From assembly GCF_003390335.1 (NCBI RefSeq), contig NZ_QUOU01000001.1, forward strand, positions 3,286,001 through 3,350,000: a stretch of 64,000 nucleotides of DNA, in the 5' to 3' direction. Numbering within the stretch: position 1 is the stretch's first letter; each line of letters opens with the position of its first letter. The DNA comes from Thalassotalea euphylliae (GTDB lineage: Bacteria > Pseudomonadota > Gammaproteobacteria > Enterobacterales > Alteromonadaceae). The translations under genes and the position numbers were made by a program. Positions 35,169 to 43,344 of this stretch are shown in pieces. The notes below the pieces were generated by a model that saw only the letters and a program-made list of their open reading frames with translations, ran no database searches and had not been told where the DNA came from.

Positions 35169-35604
35169 TTTGAGTTCCTTATTATTTAAACGGCCAAATG
35201 GGTTTATGTAGTTATTCAGTAGAACCAGACCTCAATTATAGGAATAAATTTTCACAAGTAATTAACTAGCTTGTGAATAAGGCAAACAAAGCAGAATAAT
35301 ATTGTGACAAAAGTTGTCGTAACTCCGATTAGAGAGCTCCGTTAGCAATTGATGTGGTGATGGTAGTTGTATTTACTAATTGTAGATAAAACAGCAGGAA
35401 GTAGGCTGGATAAGTTAGTTGGATTGGTCACAACTTGTTCATAGGCTTCACTGGTAGAATTGAAGCAATTTTAATAGGCTCGAGTGTGAGCAAAGCTCAA
35501 ACTGACATCTAGATTCATAGCAGCTAGATTTCGCGTAGTAAGAGGTTCAATGGAATACTAATTGCTAAAACTTGAAAACGTCAAAATTTTGCTTGGAATT
35601 GTCA
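35169..35604. other. 436-base A+T-rich intergenic region
   Basis: Between the divergent GST and small lipoprotein genes. I see no gene, strong hairpin or clear promoter here. Confidence 0.5.
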
Positions 35605-35910
35605 ATGAATAACTCTTTTTTTAAATGGGATCACCTACCAACAACTTTTATGTTGGTAATCATATTTTCGGTATCCAGTTGTTCAAAGAAAGATGAGTTT
35701 TGCACTGTAATCGATGATTTAAGAAAAGTTGATACCGTAAAGGTAGTAAACACGTTTGATGACTCAAAAATAGCCTATTTCGTAGACCTTCAGAATAGTT
35801 ATCAAATATTAGTAAAGAAAAGCCAAGTTGAAGAAGCCTATAAAGTACTAGGTACGTTAGGCATCAAGAATAGAAGTAAGCTTAAAAGCACCTGTAAAGT
35901 TGTACATTAA
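35605..35910 (+). CDS. Small orphan lipoprotein
   Basis: 101 aa from the ATG at 35605 (GGAA upstream; a TTG eleven codons earlier would extend it without a ribosome site). A hydrophobic segment (TFMLVIIFSVSSC) ends in a lipobox-like VSSC, so a lipoprotein is predicted. The mature part has three further Cys, the first soon after the lipidated one (FCTVIDDLRKVDTVKVVNTF). A stretch reading YQILVKKSQVEEAYKVLGTLGI faintly resembles the ring-building motif at the N terminus of SctJ/FliF lipoproteins. No secretion-ring genes adjoin, so this is not a functional call. A+T-rich composition and lone position suggest acquisition. Confidence 0.5.
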   Translation: MNNSFFKWDHLPTTFMLVIIFSVSSCSKKDEFCTVIDDLRKVDTVKVVNTFDDSKIAYFVDLQNSYQILVKKSQVEEAYKVLGTLGIKNRSKLKSTCKVVH

Positions 35911-36064
35911 CTTAACTAATAGAAACTATTACCAAGTGATTTCGCATTATTGGAGCTGTCGTCGTCTCCTGCAAAATATTGATAGTCTGTCCAAGTCGAA
36001 CACAAACTTAAATATTAGACAGGGGATATATCTCTGCAATTGAGCGAAGCTAAATCAGATAAAA

Positions 36065-36409
36065 CTATAGCTTAGCTCTTAGGTTGTTAACTCGGCCACC
36101 AGTGACTTTATCAGCGCGGCCTTCTTCTTTCGCTTTTTCTGCGCGGCGTTTACGCACTTCTTTCGGGTCGGCAATCAACGGACGATAAATTTCAATACGA
36201 TCTAAGTCTTCCAACTCGTCACTTAGCTTAGCGGCACGACTCCAAATGCCGACTTTATTTTTAGTCAGGTCAATATCGTCAAACATATCCATAATGCCCG
36301 ACTCAATAATCGCTTGCTCTATGGTTGTACCTTTAGCAACAGGTAAGGCAATAAGCTCTTGACGGGTCGCCAAGCCATATACCACTTCAATATGAATCTG
36401 CTCTGCCAT
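36065..36409 (-). CDS. ratB: RnfH-family ubiquitin-like protein (RatB)
   Basis: 114 aa. Beta-grasp-like UPF0125 protein: IHIEVVYGLATRQELIALPVAKGTTIEQAIIESGI and the conserved VGIWSRAAKLSDELEDLDRIEIYRPLIADPKEVRKRRAEKA. Function is not settled. The C-terminal basic tail (KAKEEGRADKVTGGRVNNLRAK) is typical. The start overlaps the ratA stop (TAATG), so translation is coupled. Confidence 0.93.
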   Translation of the reverse strand: MAEQIHIEVVYGLATRQELIALPVAKGTTIEQAIIESGIMDMFDDIDLTKNKVGIWSRAAKLSDELEDLDRIEIYRPLIADPKEVRKRRAEKAKEEGRADKVTGGRVNNLRAKL

Positions 36410-36840
36410 TAGCCGTATACCTTTTTCGCTTGCTGAGTAAATGCCTGAACCATGTTATTAGCAATATTGTTGAAGATTTTGCCAAATGCCAATTCCAATA
36501 CTTTACTCGAAAATTCATATTCTAGGCTCAGCGTGACCTTACATGCCTCTTCAGACAATACAGTTAAGTCCCAGCTACCGGTTAACTGTTTAAATGGTCC
36601 ATCTACCAAGTTCAATACTACTTGCTCATTTTCCACTAAGGTGTTTTGTGTGGTAAACCACTTAGTCACGCCACCCTTCGAAATTTTAAGTGCAGCCGTC
36701 ATAGATCGATCATCTTGCGAGATGATTTTACTGTCGCTGCAATCTGGTAAAAATTGTGGGTAAGCAAGTACGTCATTGATCAGGTTATACATATCACTAA
36801 CACTGTGCATAACCAAGGCACTACGATGAATTGATGGCAT
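36409..36840 (-). CDS. ratA: START/Coq10-domain protein RatA (PasT)
   Basis: 143 aa. Polyketide-cyclase/START fold protein. In E. coli RatA/PasT has been described as a ribosome-association toxin and, alternatively, as a Coq10-like ubiquinone-binding factor. Family pattern: HRSALVMHSVSDMYNLINDVLAYPQFLPDCSDSKI at the start, then GGVTKWFTTQNTL, VDGPFKQLTGSWDLTVL and LAFGKIFNNIANNMVQAFTQQAKKVYG at the end. It forms an operon with ratB and is divergent from smpB, the standard arrangement. Confidence 0.94.
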   Translation of the reverse strand: MPSIHRSALVMHSVSDMYNLINDVLAYPQFLPDCSDSKIISQDDRSMTAALKISKGGVTKWFTTQNTLVENEQVVLNLVDGPFKQLTGSWDLTVLSEEACKVTLSLEYEFSSKVLELAFGKIFNNIANNMVQAFTQQAKKVYG

Positions 36841-36984
36841 TAATTTCCCCCGTTAAGGGCGCAGATCATAGCAAATCGAAATTAAAAGCTCACTACTAGC
36901 ACACTAAATTCAATAATTTTTCCGCTGGCGATTCAAAACTGCAGATTAGTCCGTATAATGTGCGCGGTTAACTGTGGAACGATT

Positions 36985-37473
36985 ATGGCCAAGAAAAAAT
37001 CAAAACAATCAAATAGCAATACCATTGCCCTCAATAAAAAAGCACGTCACAACTATGCACTTACCGACAAGTTCGAAGCGGGTATGAGCCTGCAAGGCTG
37101 GGAGATTAAAAGCATTCGCAGTGGCAAGGTCAATATTTCTGATTGTTATGTCATGCTCAAAGACGGAGAAGCCTATCTAGTCGGTAGCGAAATTCTGCCG
37201 CTTAATGCGGCCTCTAGCCACGTGGTTTGCGATCCGGTTCGAAGCCGTAAGCTATTGCTAAACCGCCGCGAGCTTGACCGCCTAATTGGTGCCGTTGAGC
37301 GAGATGGCTACTCGCTTGTTGCTACCGCCATGTACTGGAAACAGTGCTGGGTAAAACTTGAGTTTTACTTAGGTAAAGGTAAGAAAAGCCACGATAAACG
37401 TGCAGATATCAAAGATCGCGAATGGCAGATTGACAAAGGCCGTTTAATGAAAAACAAAAACCTTAATGGCTAA
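36985..37473 (+). CDS. smpB: SsrA-binding protein SmpB
   Basis: 162 aa from the ATG at 36985 (GTGGAAC ribosome site; an in-frame ATG nine codons earlier adds a non-family N terminus). It binds tmRNA and delivers it to stalled ribosomes. Conserved NKKARHNYALTDKFEAGMSLQGWEIKSIRSGKVNISDCY, RKLLLNRRELDRLIG, and the basic C-terminal tail KKSHDKRADIKDREWQIDKGRLMK. The ssrA gene follows 135 bases downstream. Confidence 0.97.
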   Translation: MAKKKSKQSNSNTIALNKKARHNYALTDKFEAGMSLQGWEIKSIRSGKVNISDCYVMLKDGEAYLVGSEILPLNAASSHVVCDPVRSRKLLLNRRELDRLIGAVERDGYSLVATAMYWKQCWVKLEFYLGKGKKSHDKRADIKDREWQIDKGRLMKNKNLNG

Positions 37474-37608
37474 CTCAAGCAAATAGCCTAGTTAAGGTAT
37501 TGGTTGTGATAAAAACAGCGATAACTGGTTAAAAAATACCACGTTGTTTCACAACTCGAAGCGCTGTACAATGCGCTTATTGTAAGTGATTCACTTACCA
37601 CAAACTTT

Positions 37609-37960
37609 GGGGCAGATTCAGGATTCGACAAGATTCGCGAAACCCAAGGTGCATGCCCAGGGGCGGTTGGCCTGGTAAAAAGCCGCAAAACTATAGTTGC
37701 AAACGACGAAACGTTCGCACTAGCAGCTTAATGCTAGCCATCCCCGCCAAGTTTTACCTGTAGACTAGCGGAGCGATGGTCATACTATACTAGGTTAGCG
37801 AGGGAACCTTGTCTGAGGGTGAACCGCGAAACAGTATCAGACTCACCAGAAAGTAGCCTGTCGTTCGGCGACTGACTGGTTAAATAATAGAACGACTAAG
37901 CATGTAGGACCGAGGATGTAGGTTTTTTGGACGGGGGTTCAACTCCCCCCTGCTCCACCA
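37609..37960 (+). ncRNA. ssrA: tmRNA (transfer-messenger RNA)
   Basis: About 352 nt, one-piece type. The 5' end GGGGCAGATTCAGGATTCGAC pairs with the 3' CTGCTCC before CCA (37958-37960). The T arm GGGGGTTCAACTCCCCCC is intact. The tag reading frame begins at GCA 37699 and ends at TAA 37729-37731, encoding ANDETFALAA. The end carries an encoded CCA. It rescues stalled ribosomes with SmpB, encoded just upstream. Confidence 0.97.
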
Positions 37961-38127
37961 ATTCTATAAAAAGACATAGCTCTTTGAATTTAATATTAGT
38001 AGCAAAACCGTTTACAGCTAATATTAAATTCTTGTATCCACTTAGCGAGAGCAAATGGATAATTTTAAATTCTAAGTAACCTTCCTTGTCTCTATCGATT
38101 TTGTAGTGTATTTAAAAATATTTGCGA

Positions 38128-39138
38128 ATGAAAAAGACATTTACACCTCCTAAAACTAAGCAGGTTTATGTGAAGCTGCCAAGAGTATTTAAAGCAGCAT
38201 ATGACCAAGACAATGAGTGCATAACCATTGAGTCTCCAGAGACTCTCTGTATTTACAACCCTAATGAAAGCTATCAAACATACAGATTTGTAAAGTACAT
38301 AGAAACTGTTATTTTTGAATATGGTACCCGTATTCATATAAGTTTTAGGAATTTAAAAAAGATTACTGCTGCCGCATCGTTATTAATCTTTGCTAGAGTT
38401 ACCAAATGTCAGCTCTGTCTTAACCAACCTAGTGATTTAGAGATTACCCTGCCTGAAAGCAAAGAAGTAAAAAAAACGCTTGTTGAGAGTGGTTTTTGGA
38501 ATGGGATAAAGCCCGGTGGAGCTAGTAAAGTAAGAAAGTTAATTCACACTAACAACGGCTATATTAGTGGAAGTAATCATGACTCAGAACACTATGGAAA
38601 AGTAATCAGCGCAACACTAATTAACTTAGTGCAAAACGGCGTTAATTTTAGCGTTCCTTCTATACGTATACTGACAAGGGGAATACAAGAAGCAATCCTA
38701 AACATTGATTACCATGCATATGACAAGAAAAGCTTAGCAAATCAGTTTGACCAATTAGGGGATAGCCGCTGGTGGCAATGTTGTTGGCTAGACTCCGGTA
38801 ACAATCAACTAGTTTTTATAATTTATGATGACGGTGTAGGAATCCCACACACGCTTCACGCTCAATACCCGGAACTATCTTCTTCTCAAATAATCGAAGA
38901 AGCAATGAAAGTGGGGATAACTAGAACGATGAACCCTGAGAGAGGAAAAGGCTCTAATGATATTATTAAAGCAACTTGTACTTTCCCTAACTCTCACTTA
39001 ATTGTTATGAGTGGAAATGGCTACTTCAAGAGCGATTCCGAAGGCGTGACAACCAAGGAGCTTCCATTTACACTAGAAGGAACACTTATTCAATGGGTTT
39101 TGGACTATTCTGTGGAGAAGATTGATGACTGTTTATGA
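38128..39138 (+). CDS. GHKL-ATPase-domain protein, first gene of post-ssrA cassette
   Basis: 336 aa from the ATG at 38128 (a TTG two codons earlier is possible). The C-terminal half has the HATPase/GHKL signature: N box around E188-N192 (RGIQEAILNIDYHAY), G1 box DDGVGIP (D234, G236, G238), and G2 box ERGKGSNDI (G273, G275). The N-terminal half (about 30-125) alternates strands and helices like a STAS domain (CITIESPETL, YGTRIHISFRNLKKITAAASLLIFAR). No histidine-kinase dimerisation domain or receiver is present, so partner-switching or an ATP-gated role is more likely than classic two-component signalling. It overlaps the next gene by 14 bases. The region is visibly more A+T-rich than the flanking core genes. 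Confidence 0.75.
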   Translation: MKKTFTPPKTKQVYVKLPRVFKAAYDQDNECITIESPETLCIYNPNESYQTYRFVKYIETVIFEYGTRIHISFRNLKKITAAASLLIFARVTKCQLCLNQPSDLEITLPESKEVKKTLVESGFWNGIKPGGASKVRKLIHTNNGYISGSNHDSEHYGKVISATLINLVQNGVNFSVPSIRILTRGIQEAILNIDYHAYDKKSLANQFDQLGDSRWWQCCWLDSGNNQLVFIIYDDGVGIPHTLHAQYPELSSSQIIEEAMKVGITRTMNPERGKGSNDIIKATCTFPNSHLIVMSGNGYFKSDSEGVTTKELPFTLEGTLIQWVLDYSVEKIDDCL

Positions 39139-39460
39139 TTTAAGTAACTTTTCAGATACCCCATTTGGTCGATACTCTGACGACAGTAAGCATAATGGAA
39201 CGGCTTTTAGAGAAATATTGATCGATAAGCTCAAGCAAGCACGACAAGATAAAACAAAGTTAATCGTAGATTTTGATAGCATCAAAATTGGCATAGGCTC
39301 GTCTTTCCTAGAGGAAGCATTTGGTGGTTTAGTAAGAAAAGGGTATTTTACCAAAGAGGAACTCACTGGTGAGTTAGGCGTGCTAGATATAAAAAGTGAT
39401 CAAGACTTTTACAAAAAAGAGATATTTGCATATATAAACGAAGCTAAATTAGAAGGTTAA
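39125..39460 (+). CDS. STAS-like DUF4325 protein
   Basis: 111 aa. The ATG at 39125 has GGAG seven bases upstream, inside the previous gene. Conserved DUF4325 pattern: a first strand region 'FSDTPFGRYSDDSKHNGTAFREIL', then the hallmark KLIVDFDSIKIGIGSSFLEEAFGGLVRKG (about 45-74). STAS-like proteins commonly bind GHKL ATPases (as SpoIIAA binds SpoIIAB), so pairing with the overlapping upstream ATPase is a strong functional hint. Function of the family is not established. Confidence 0.8.
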   Translation: MTVYDLSNFSDTPFGRYSDDSKHNGTAFREILIDKLKQARQDKTKLIVDFDSIKIGIGSSFLEEAFGGLVRKGYFTKEELTGELGVLDIKSDQDFYKKEIFAYINEAKLEG

Positions 39461-39465
39461 TCTAG

Positions 39466-40053
39466 TTGATTAATTTTCTTCTTTCTCATGATGAAATAAT
39501 AAAGTTAATTCTATCAATTTTTGTTCCAATAATGGTTGTTGTTGGATGGAGGTTTATTCAGAAGAATTCACACTCTTTTGCCAAGAGAACAGAATTAAAC
39601 GGATTAGCAAAAGACGTAAATTCTATAGTTGATGAGACTCTAAAGCTTGCTTCAAGTTACTGGCTTACCCAACTCAGTGATAATGACAAGAATGAAAGAA
39701 TTTCTTATGAAATGCAGGTAATGTATCAATATCAAAAATTAACTTTAAAAAAGAAAGCACTAAAACATTACAAAGTTGTCTTGGATGACTCTGTTGTAGG
39801 CAAACTAAAGCAGGCTCTAACCTTAGATAGTAAGTCTAATCCTTCCAACAATAGCGCTGTATTTTTTAATATAGTTAATGCCGCTTCAAATTTAACAGAG
39901 CAATTAGAAAACAAGATTATAGAGAGTAATTTAACTCACACAAAATTTTTGAAATGGGTTGATAAACAGTTAGAAAAAGACGCATTCAAGAAAGGAACTT
40001 TAGCCTCTTTGATAGTCATAAATGTGTTTTTATTGTTCTTCAATTTAACCTGA
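39466..40053 (+). CDS. Two-TM membrane protein, third gene of post-ssrA cassette
   Basis: 195 aa; not recognised. An N-terminal membrane segment (IIKLILSIFVPIMVVVGWRFI, about 8-28) and a C-terminal one (LASLIVINVFLLFFNL) bracket a charged, mostly helical domain of about 140 residues. The start is TTG at 39466, five bases after the DUF4325 stop; no in-frame ATG precedes the first TM. Topology could place the middle domain on the cytoplasmic side, where it might receive a signal from the ATPase/STAS pair (inference). Confidence 0.6.
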   Translation: MINFLLSHDEIIKLILSIFVPIMVVVGWRFIQKNSHSFAKRTELNGLAKDVNSIVDETLKLASSYWLTQLSDNDKNERISYEMQVMYQYQKLTLKKKALKHYKVVLDDSVVGKLKQALTLDSKSNPSNNSAVFFNIVNAASNLTEQLENKIIESNLTHTKFLKWVDKQLEKDAFKKGTLASLIVINVFLLFFNLT

Positions 40054-40189
40054 GACTCACTTCATCTAGCATAGAGTTTTTTGCAAAACCTAGCCTTGTT
40101 ACCCCCTCTAAGAGAATAATGACCCTATAGGTAACTTAGAACTGTGTTATTAATGGGGAAGTGGACAACATTCTTTTATTTTTAAGTGA

Positions 40190-40213
40190 AAAACCCGCAA
40201 TTTTGCGGGTTTT
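40190..40213. terminator. Bidirectional terminator between cassette and prolyl oligopeptidase gene
   Basis: AAAACCCGC (40190-40198) pairs with GCGGGTTTT (40205-40213) across AATTTT, with T and A tracts outside. It serves the minus-strand peptidase gene 35 bases away and possibly the cassette. Confidence 0.8.
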
Positions 40214-40247
40214 ATCATTTAGCAATTAGCTTCATTGCTCATCGAAA

Positions 40248-42443
40248 CTATTTTGGCAGTTCGCTAAAGCCCATATTAAACAAAGTAAACGCGTAAATAT
40301 CGGCGTATTGTTCAATGGTTTTTGAAACGGGTGTGCCTGCGCCGTGACCTGCATTGGTTTCAATGCGGATCATGGTTGGAGCACTGCCGGCCTGCTTAGC
40401 TTGCAGTTCAGCAGCGAACTTAAATGAGTGAGCAGGTACAACGCGGTCGTCATGGTCGCCTGTGGTTACAAGTGTCGCAGGATAGCTTACGCCCGCTTTC
40501 ACATTATGCACTGGCGAGTAACCTTTTAAGTACTCAAACATTGCTTCGCTTTGCTCGGCTGTACCGTAGTCGTATGCCCAACCTGCGCCAGCAGTAAAGG
40601 TGTGGTAGCGCAACATATCAAGTACGCCAACCGCTGGTAGTGCGACTTTCATTAAGTCAGGGCGCTGGGTCATCACCGCACCGACAAGTAAGCCACCGTT
40701 TGAACCACCGTTAACAGCTAAGTAGTCGCTTGATGTGTAGTTTTGGTCAATCAGGTATTCACCAGCAGCAATAAAGTCGTCAAATACATTTTGCTTTTGC
40801 AATTGTGTACCTGCTTTATGCCATGCTTTGCCGTATTCACCGCCACCGCGTAAATTCGCAACGGCATAAATGCCCCCTTGCTCCATCCAAACCGCACGCG
40901 TCACGCTAAAGTATGGTGTTAAGCTTACGTTAAAACCACCGTAACCATATAGGATGGTTGGGTTCTTACCGTTCAGCTCAAGCCCTTTTTTATGGGTGAT
41001 CATCATTGGCACTTTCGTGCCATCTTTTGAGGTGTAAAACACTTGCTTAGACACGTAATCGTTGCTGTCAAACTTAGCACCTGATTCGCGGTATACATCA
41101 ACCTTGCCAGTGTCTGGCGTTAGCTTGTAAATCGTGCCGGGGGTTTTGTAGTTGGTGAAAGAGAAATAAAGTTCTTTGTCGTCTTTCTTACCATCGATTT
41201 CACTGGCACTACCTGGCCCTGGCAAGGCAATTTCACGAACTTTGTTGCCTCGATAGTCGTACTGATACACTTTAGAAATAGCGTCAGCCATGTATTCAGC
41301 AAAGAAGTAGCCAGCCCCTGTTGAAACCGTTAACACGTCGTCAGTTTCAGCAATCAGGTCTTGCCAATGCTCTGGTGATGGCTTACTTGCATCAACCGTT
41401 ACCACCTTTTTGTTTGGTGCATTTAGGTTAGTGACTAAGTAAAGCTTGCTACCTTGGTTTTCAATCACATACGTGTCTGAATCAAAGTTATCTAAAATGG
41501 TAACTAGCGGGCTATTGGGGCGTGTTAAGTCTTTTAGGTAAAGATCGTTACCTGACGTAGACGTTGCGCCGCTAATCAATAAATAGTTGTCGTCTTCAGT
41601 GACATAGCCAGCCACATAACGGCGCTTTTCCTCTTCCGTTGCACCGAAAATAACAGGGTCATTCGCTTGTGATGTACCTAGCTCGTGGTAGTAAAGTTTG
41701 TGCTGGTCAGTTTTGGCTGAAAGCTCGCTGCCTTCTGGCTTGTCGTAACTAGAATAATAAAAGCCTTTGTTGCCAACCCATGAAATGCCAGAGAACTTCA
41801 CATCGACGAGTGGCGCTTCTAGCACTTTTTTCGTTTCAGCATCAATAATGATGATTTTTCGCCAGTCGCTGCCACCTTCAGAAATTGAGTAAGCGGCAAT
41901 TGAGCCATCTTTAGAAAAGCTTAATTGCGCTAGTGACGTGGTGCCATCTTCGCTAAAGCTGTTAGGGTCTAAAAAGACTTCCGGCTCGCCACCTTCAACC
42001 ATACGGTAAACCACGTATTGGTTTTGCAGGCCATCATTTTTGTAGAAGTAGGTGTATTTTCCTTCCTTGAAAGGCGCCCCCACTTTTTCATAATTCCATA
42101 AATCAGCCAAACGCTCTTTTAGCTGTTCGCGGTACGGAATTCGGTCTAAATAATTAAAGGTGACTTGGTTTTGCGTTTTTACCCAAGCACCTGTTTCTTC
42201 ACTGCGATCGTCTTCTAGCCAGCGGTATGGGTCGGCAACGTCTTTGCCAAAGTAGGTATCGACGACCTCGCCTTTGCGAGTAATTGGGTAAGCTTTCCTG
42301 TCAAAACTAGCGTTATCAACACTACTGTCAGCTTGAACTGTTTGCTTCATCACTTTTTCACTATTATCTAAACCAGAACAGCCAGCAATTAAGCCTGCCG
42401 TTAACACGCTCACCGAGACTAACCCCGTGAATTTTTTATTCAT
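40248..42443 (-). CDS. Prolyl oligopeptidase (S9A) lipoprotein
   Basis: 731 aa from the ATG at 42443 (AGGAG seven bases upstream; a longer in-frame ATG lacks a ribosome site). It cleaves after proline in short peptides. The signal peptide ends in lipobox LIAGC, so it is predicted as a lipid-anchored, probably periplasmic enzyme. The N-terminal S9 propeller begins YPITRKGEVVDTYFGKDVADPYRWLED. The C-terminal hydrolase has the nucleophile motif GGSNGG, Asp in GDHDDRVVPAH and His in NAGHGAG. Length is normal for family S9A. Confidence 0.95.
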   Translation of the reverse strand: MNKKFTGLVSVSVLTAGLIAGCSGLDNSEKVMKQTVQADSSVDNASFDRKAYPITRKGEVVDTYFGKDVADPYRWLEDDRSEETGAWVKTQNQVTFNYLDRIPYREQLKERLADLWNYEKVGAPFKEGKYTYFYKNDGLQNQYVVYRMVEGGEPEVFLDPNSFSEDGTTSLAQLSFSKDGSIAAYSISEGGSDWRKIIIIDAETKKVLEAPLVDVKFSGISWVGNKGFYYSSYDKPEGSELSAKTDQHKLYYHELGTSQANDPVIFGATEEEKRRYVAGYVTEDDNYLLISGATSTSGNDLYLKDLTRPNSPLVTILDNFDSDTYVIENQGSKLYLVTNLNAPNKKVVTVDASKPSPEHWQDLIAETDDVLTVSTGAGYFFAEYMADAISKVYQYDYRGNKVREIALPGPGSASEIDGKKDDKELYFSFTNYKTPGTIYKLTPDTGKVDVYRESGAKFDSNDYVSKQVFYTSKDGTKVPMMITHKKGLELNGKNPTILYGYGGFNVSLTPYFSVTRAVWMEQGGIYAVANLRGGGEYGKAWHKAGTQLQKQNVFDDFIAAGEYLIDQNYTSSDYLAVNGGSNGGLLVGAVMTQRPDLMKVALPAVGVLDMLRYHTFTAGAGWAYDYGTAEQSEAMFEYLKGYSPVHNVKAGVSYPATLVTTGDHDDRVVPAHSFKFAAELQAKQAGSAPTMIRIETNAGHGAGTPVSKTIEQYADIYAFTLFNMGFSELPK

Positions 42444-42835
42444 TTCTGCACTCCTATGCATTTCGTCAGCGCTAGTGTACACAAAAACAGGGTACACAAA
42501 AATACAAGAGCAAAACTAGCGATAACACCCCATTAAGACTTGCACTGACACGATTAGCGTACGCCTAAAATTAATGACCGAGCCTACGCCAGAGTTAAAA
42601 CAAGAACTAACACCGAAAACGAAACCGTTGGCTTTGGCTTTGGCTTTGGCTTTGCTGCGATGATGATACGTTAGCCCGCCTAAAAACGTTCGCCAGAAAA
42701 ACTTATCTATTCAATATCAGCTGAATTCAAACAAACATTAATTAGATCTTTATCGAACATAAAGTTAAATATTATCTATTTCTATCTAATCAAAAAATTA
42801 GGCAGGATAAGGTCAGTTCTTTAACGGAGGTGACT
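42444..42835. other. 392-base divergent intergenic region with hexamer repeats
   Basis: Contains four TTGGCT units plus a partial TTG (42628-42654), a simple tandem repeat, and the LysR-type operator at 42741-42790 listed separately. No gene is seen. Confidence 0.7.
42741..42790 (+). promoter_or_regulatory. LysR-type bipartite operator upstream of hpf
   Basis: ATTAGAT (42741-42747), 36 bases, ATCTAAT (42784-42790). The right part TTATCTATTTCTATCTAATC (42772-42791) matches the site at 44331-44350 in 19 of 20 bases. It lies 45 bases upstream of the hpf ATG. Confidence 0.65.
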
Positions 42836-43204
42836 ATGAAATGTTTTATCCATGCCAACAACGTTCAATTGACGAGGGGCTTTAGGGCGCAAATAGCAAA
42901 TCGTATTAAAAGTGCGCTTTGCAGAGTTGAAGCAAAAGTAAAGTTCGTCGTCGTTAGCTTCCAAGACATCAACGGCTTACGCGGCGGTAAAGACAAACAA
43001 TGCAAGCTTAAAATCGTCGTTGACGGCGTTAGTAATGTCCAAATTGTCGATGCCCAGTCTACGCCACAAGCTGCGTTTGGCCTCGCACTGGGCAGATCGA
43101 AACGCGCGTTAACTGAGCGTATTAAAAAGCCGATGCGTCATTACAAAAAAGCACGTTCCAAGGTGCGTGAAGACATGACGGAGCTTACGGCTGAGCCTGC
43201 ATAA
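42836..43204 (+). CDS. HPF/RaiA-family ribosome hibernation factor
   Basis: 122 aa from the ATG at 42836 (GGAGG five bases upstream). The S30EA/sigma-54-modulation family fold is seen in CFIHANNVQLTRGFRAQIANRIKSAL, then KVKFVVVSFQDINGLRGGKDKQCKLKIVV and the terminal helix DAQSTPQAAFGLALGRSKRALTER. Members bind the 30S decoding region and dimerise or silence ribosomes. The basic tail (KKPMRHYKKARSKVRED) is longer than in short HPFs but lacks the long-HPF dimerisation domain. It is away from rpoN, where the usual hpf gene lies in gammaproteobacteria, so it is probably a paralogue. It shares an operator with the nearby LysR/sbtA locus. Confidence 0.8.
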   Translation: MKCFIHANNVQLTRGFRAQIANRIKSALCRVEAKVKFVVVSFQDINGLRGGKDKQCKLKIVVDGVSNVQIVDAQSTPQAAFGLALGRSKRALTERIKKPMRHYKKARSKVREDMTELTAEPA

Positions 43205-43344
43205 CTTGTACTAGCTCAATGTTTGCCTGTCGTAAACAAGGCTTAAACATAGCTCAAACACAAAACTTAGCTTGCAACACCTAGTTCACAACATCTAGTG
43301 ATTCGTTTTTCCACCATTAAACCACTTGGCTCAAAGCATTAGCG

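Noticed and set aside
38092..38337. Minus-strand 81-codon open frame opposite the GHKL gene
   Set aside because: Entirely antisense to a gene with clear motifs, and no ribosome site.
37921..40250. Integrative island bounded by a duplicated ssrA 3' end
   Set aside because: No copy of the tmRNA 3' end is found downstream of the cassette within the window and no integrase gene is present.
42601..42660. TTGGCT repeats as a coding or regulatory element
   Set aside because: Only four units, simple-sequence slippage explains them, and no open frame uses them.
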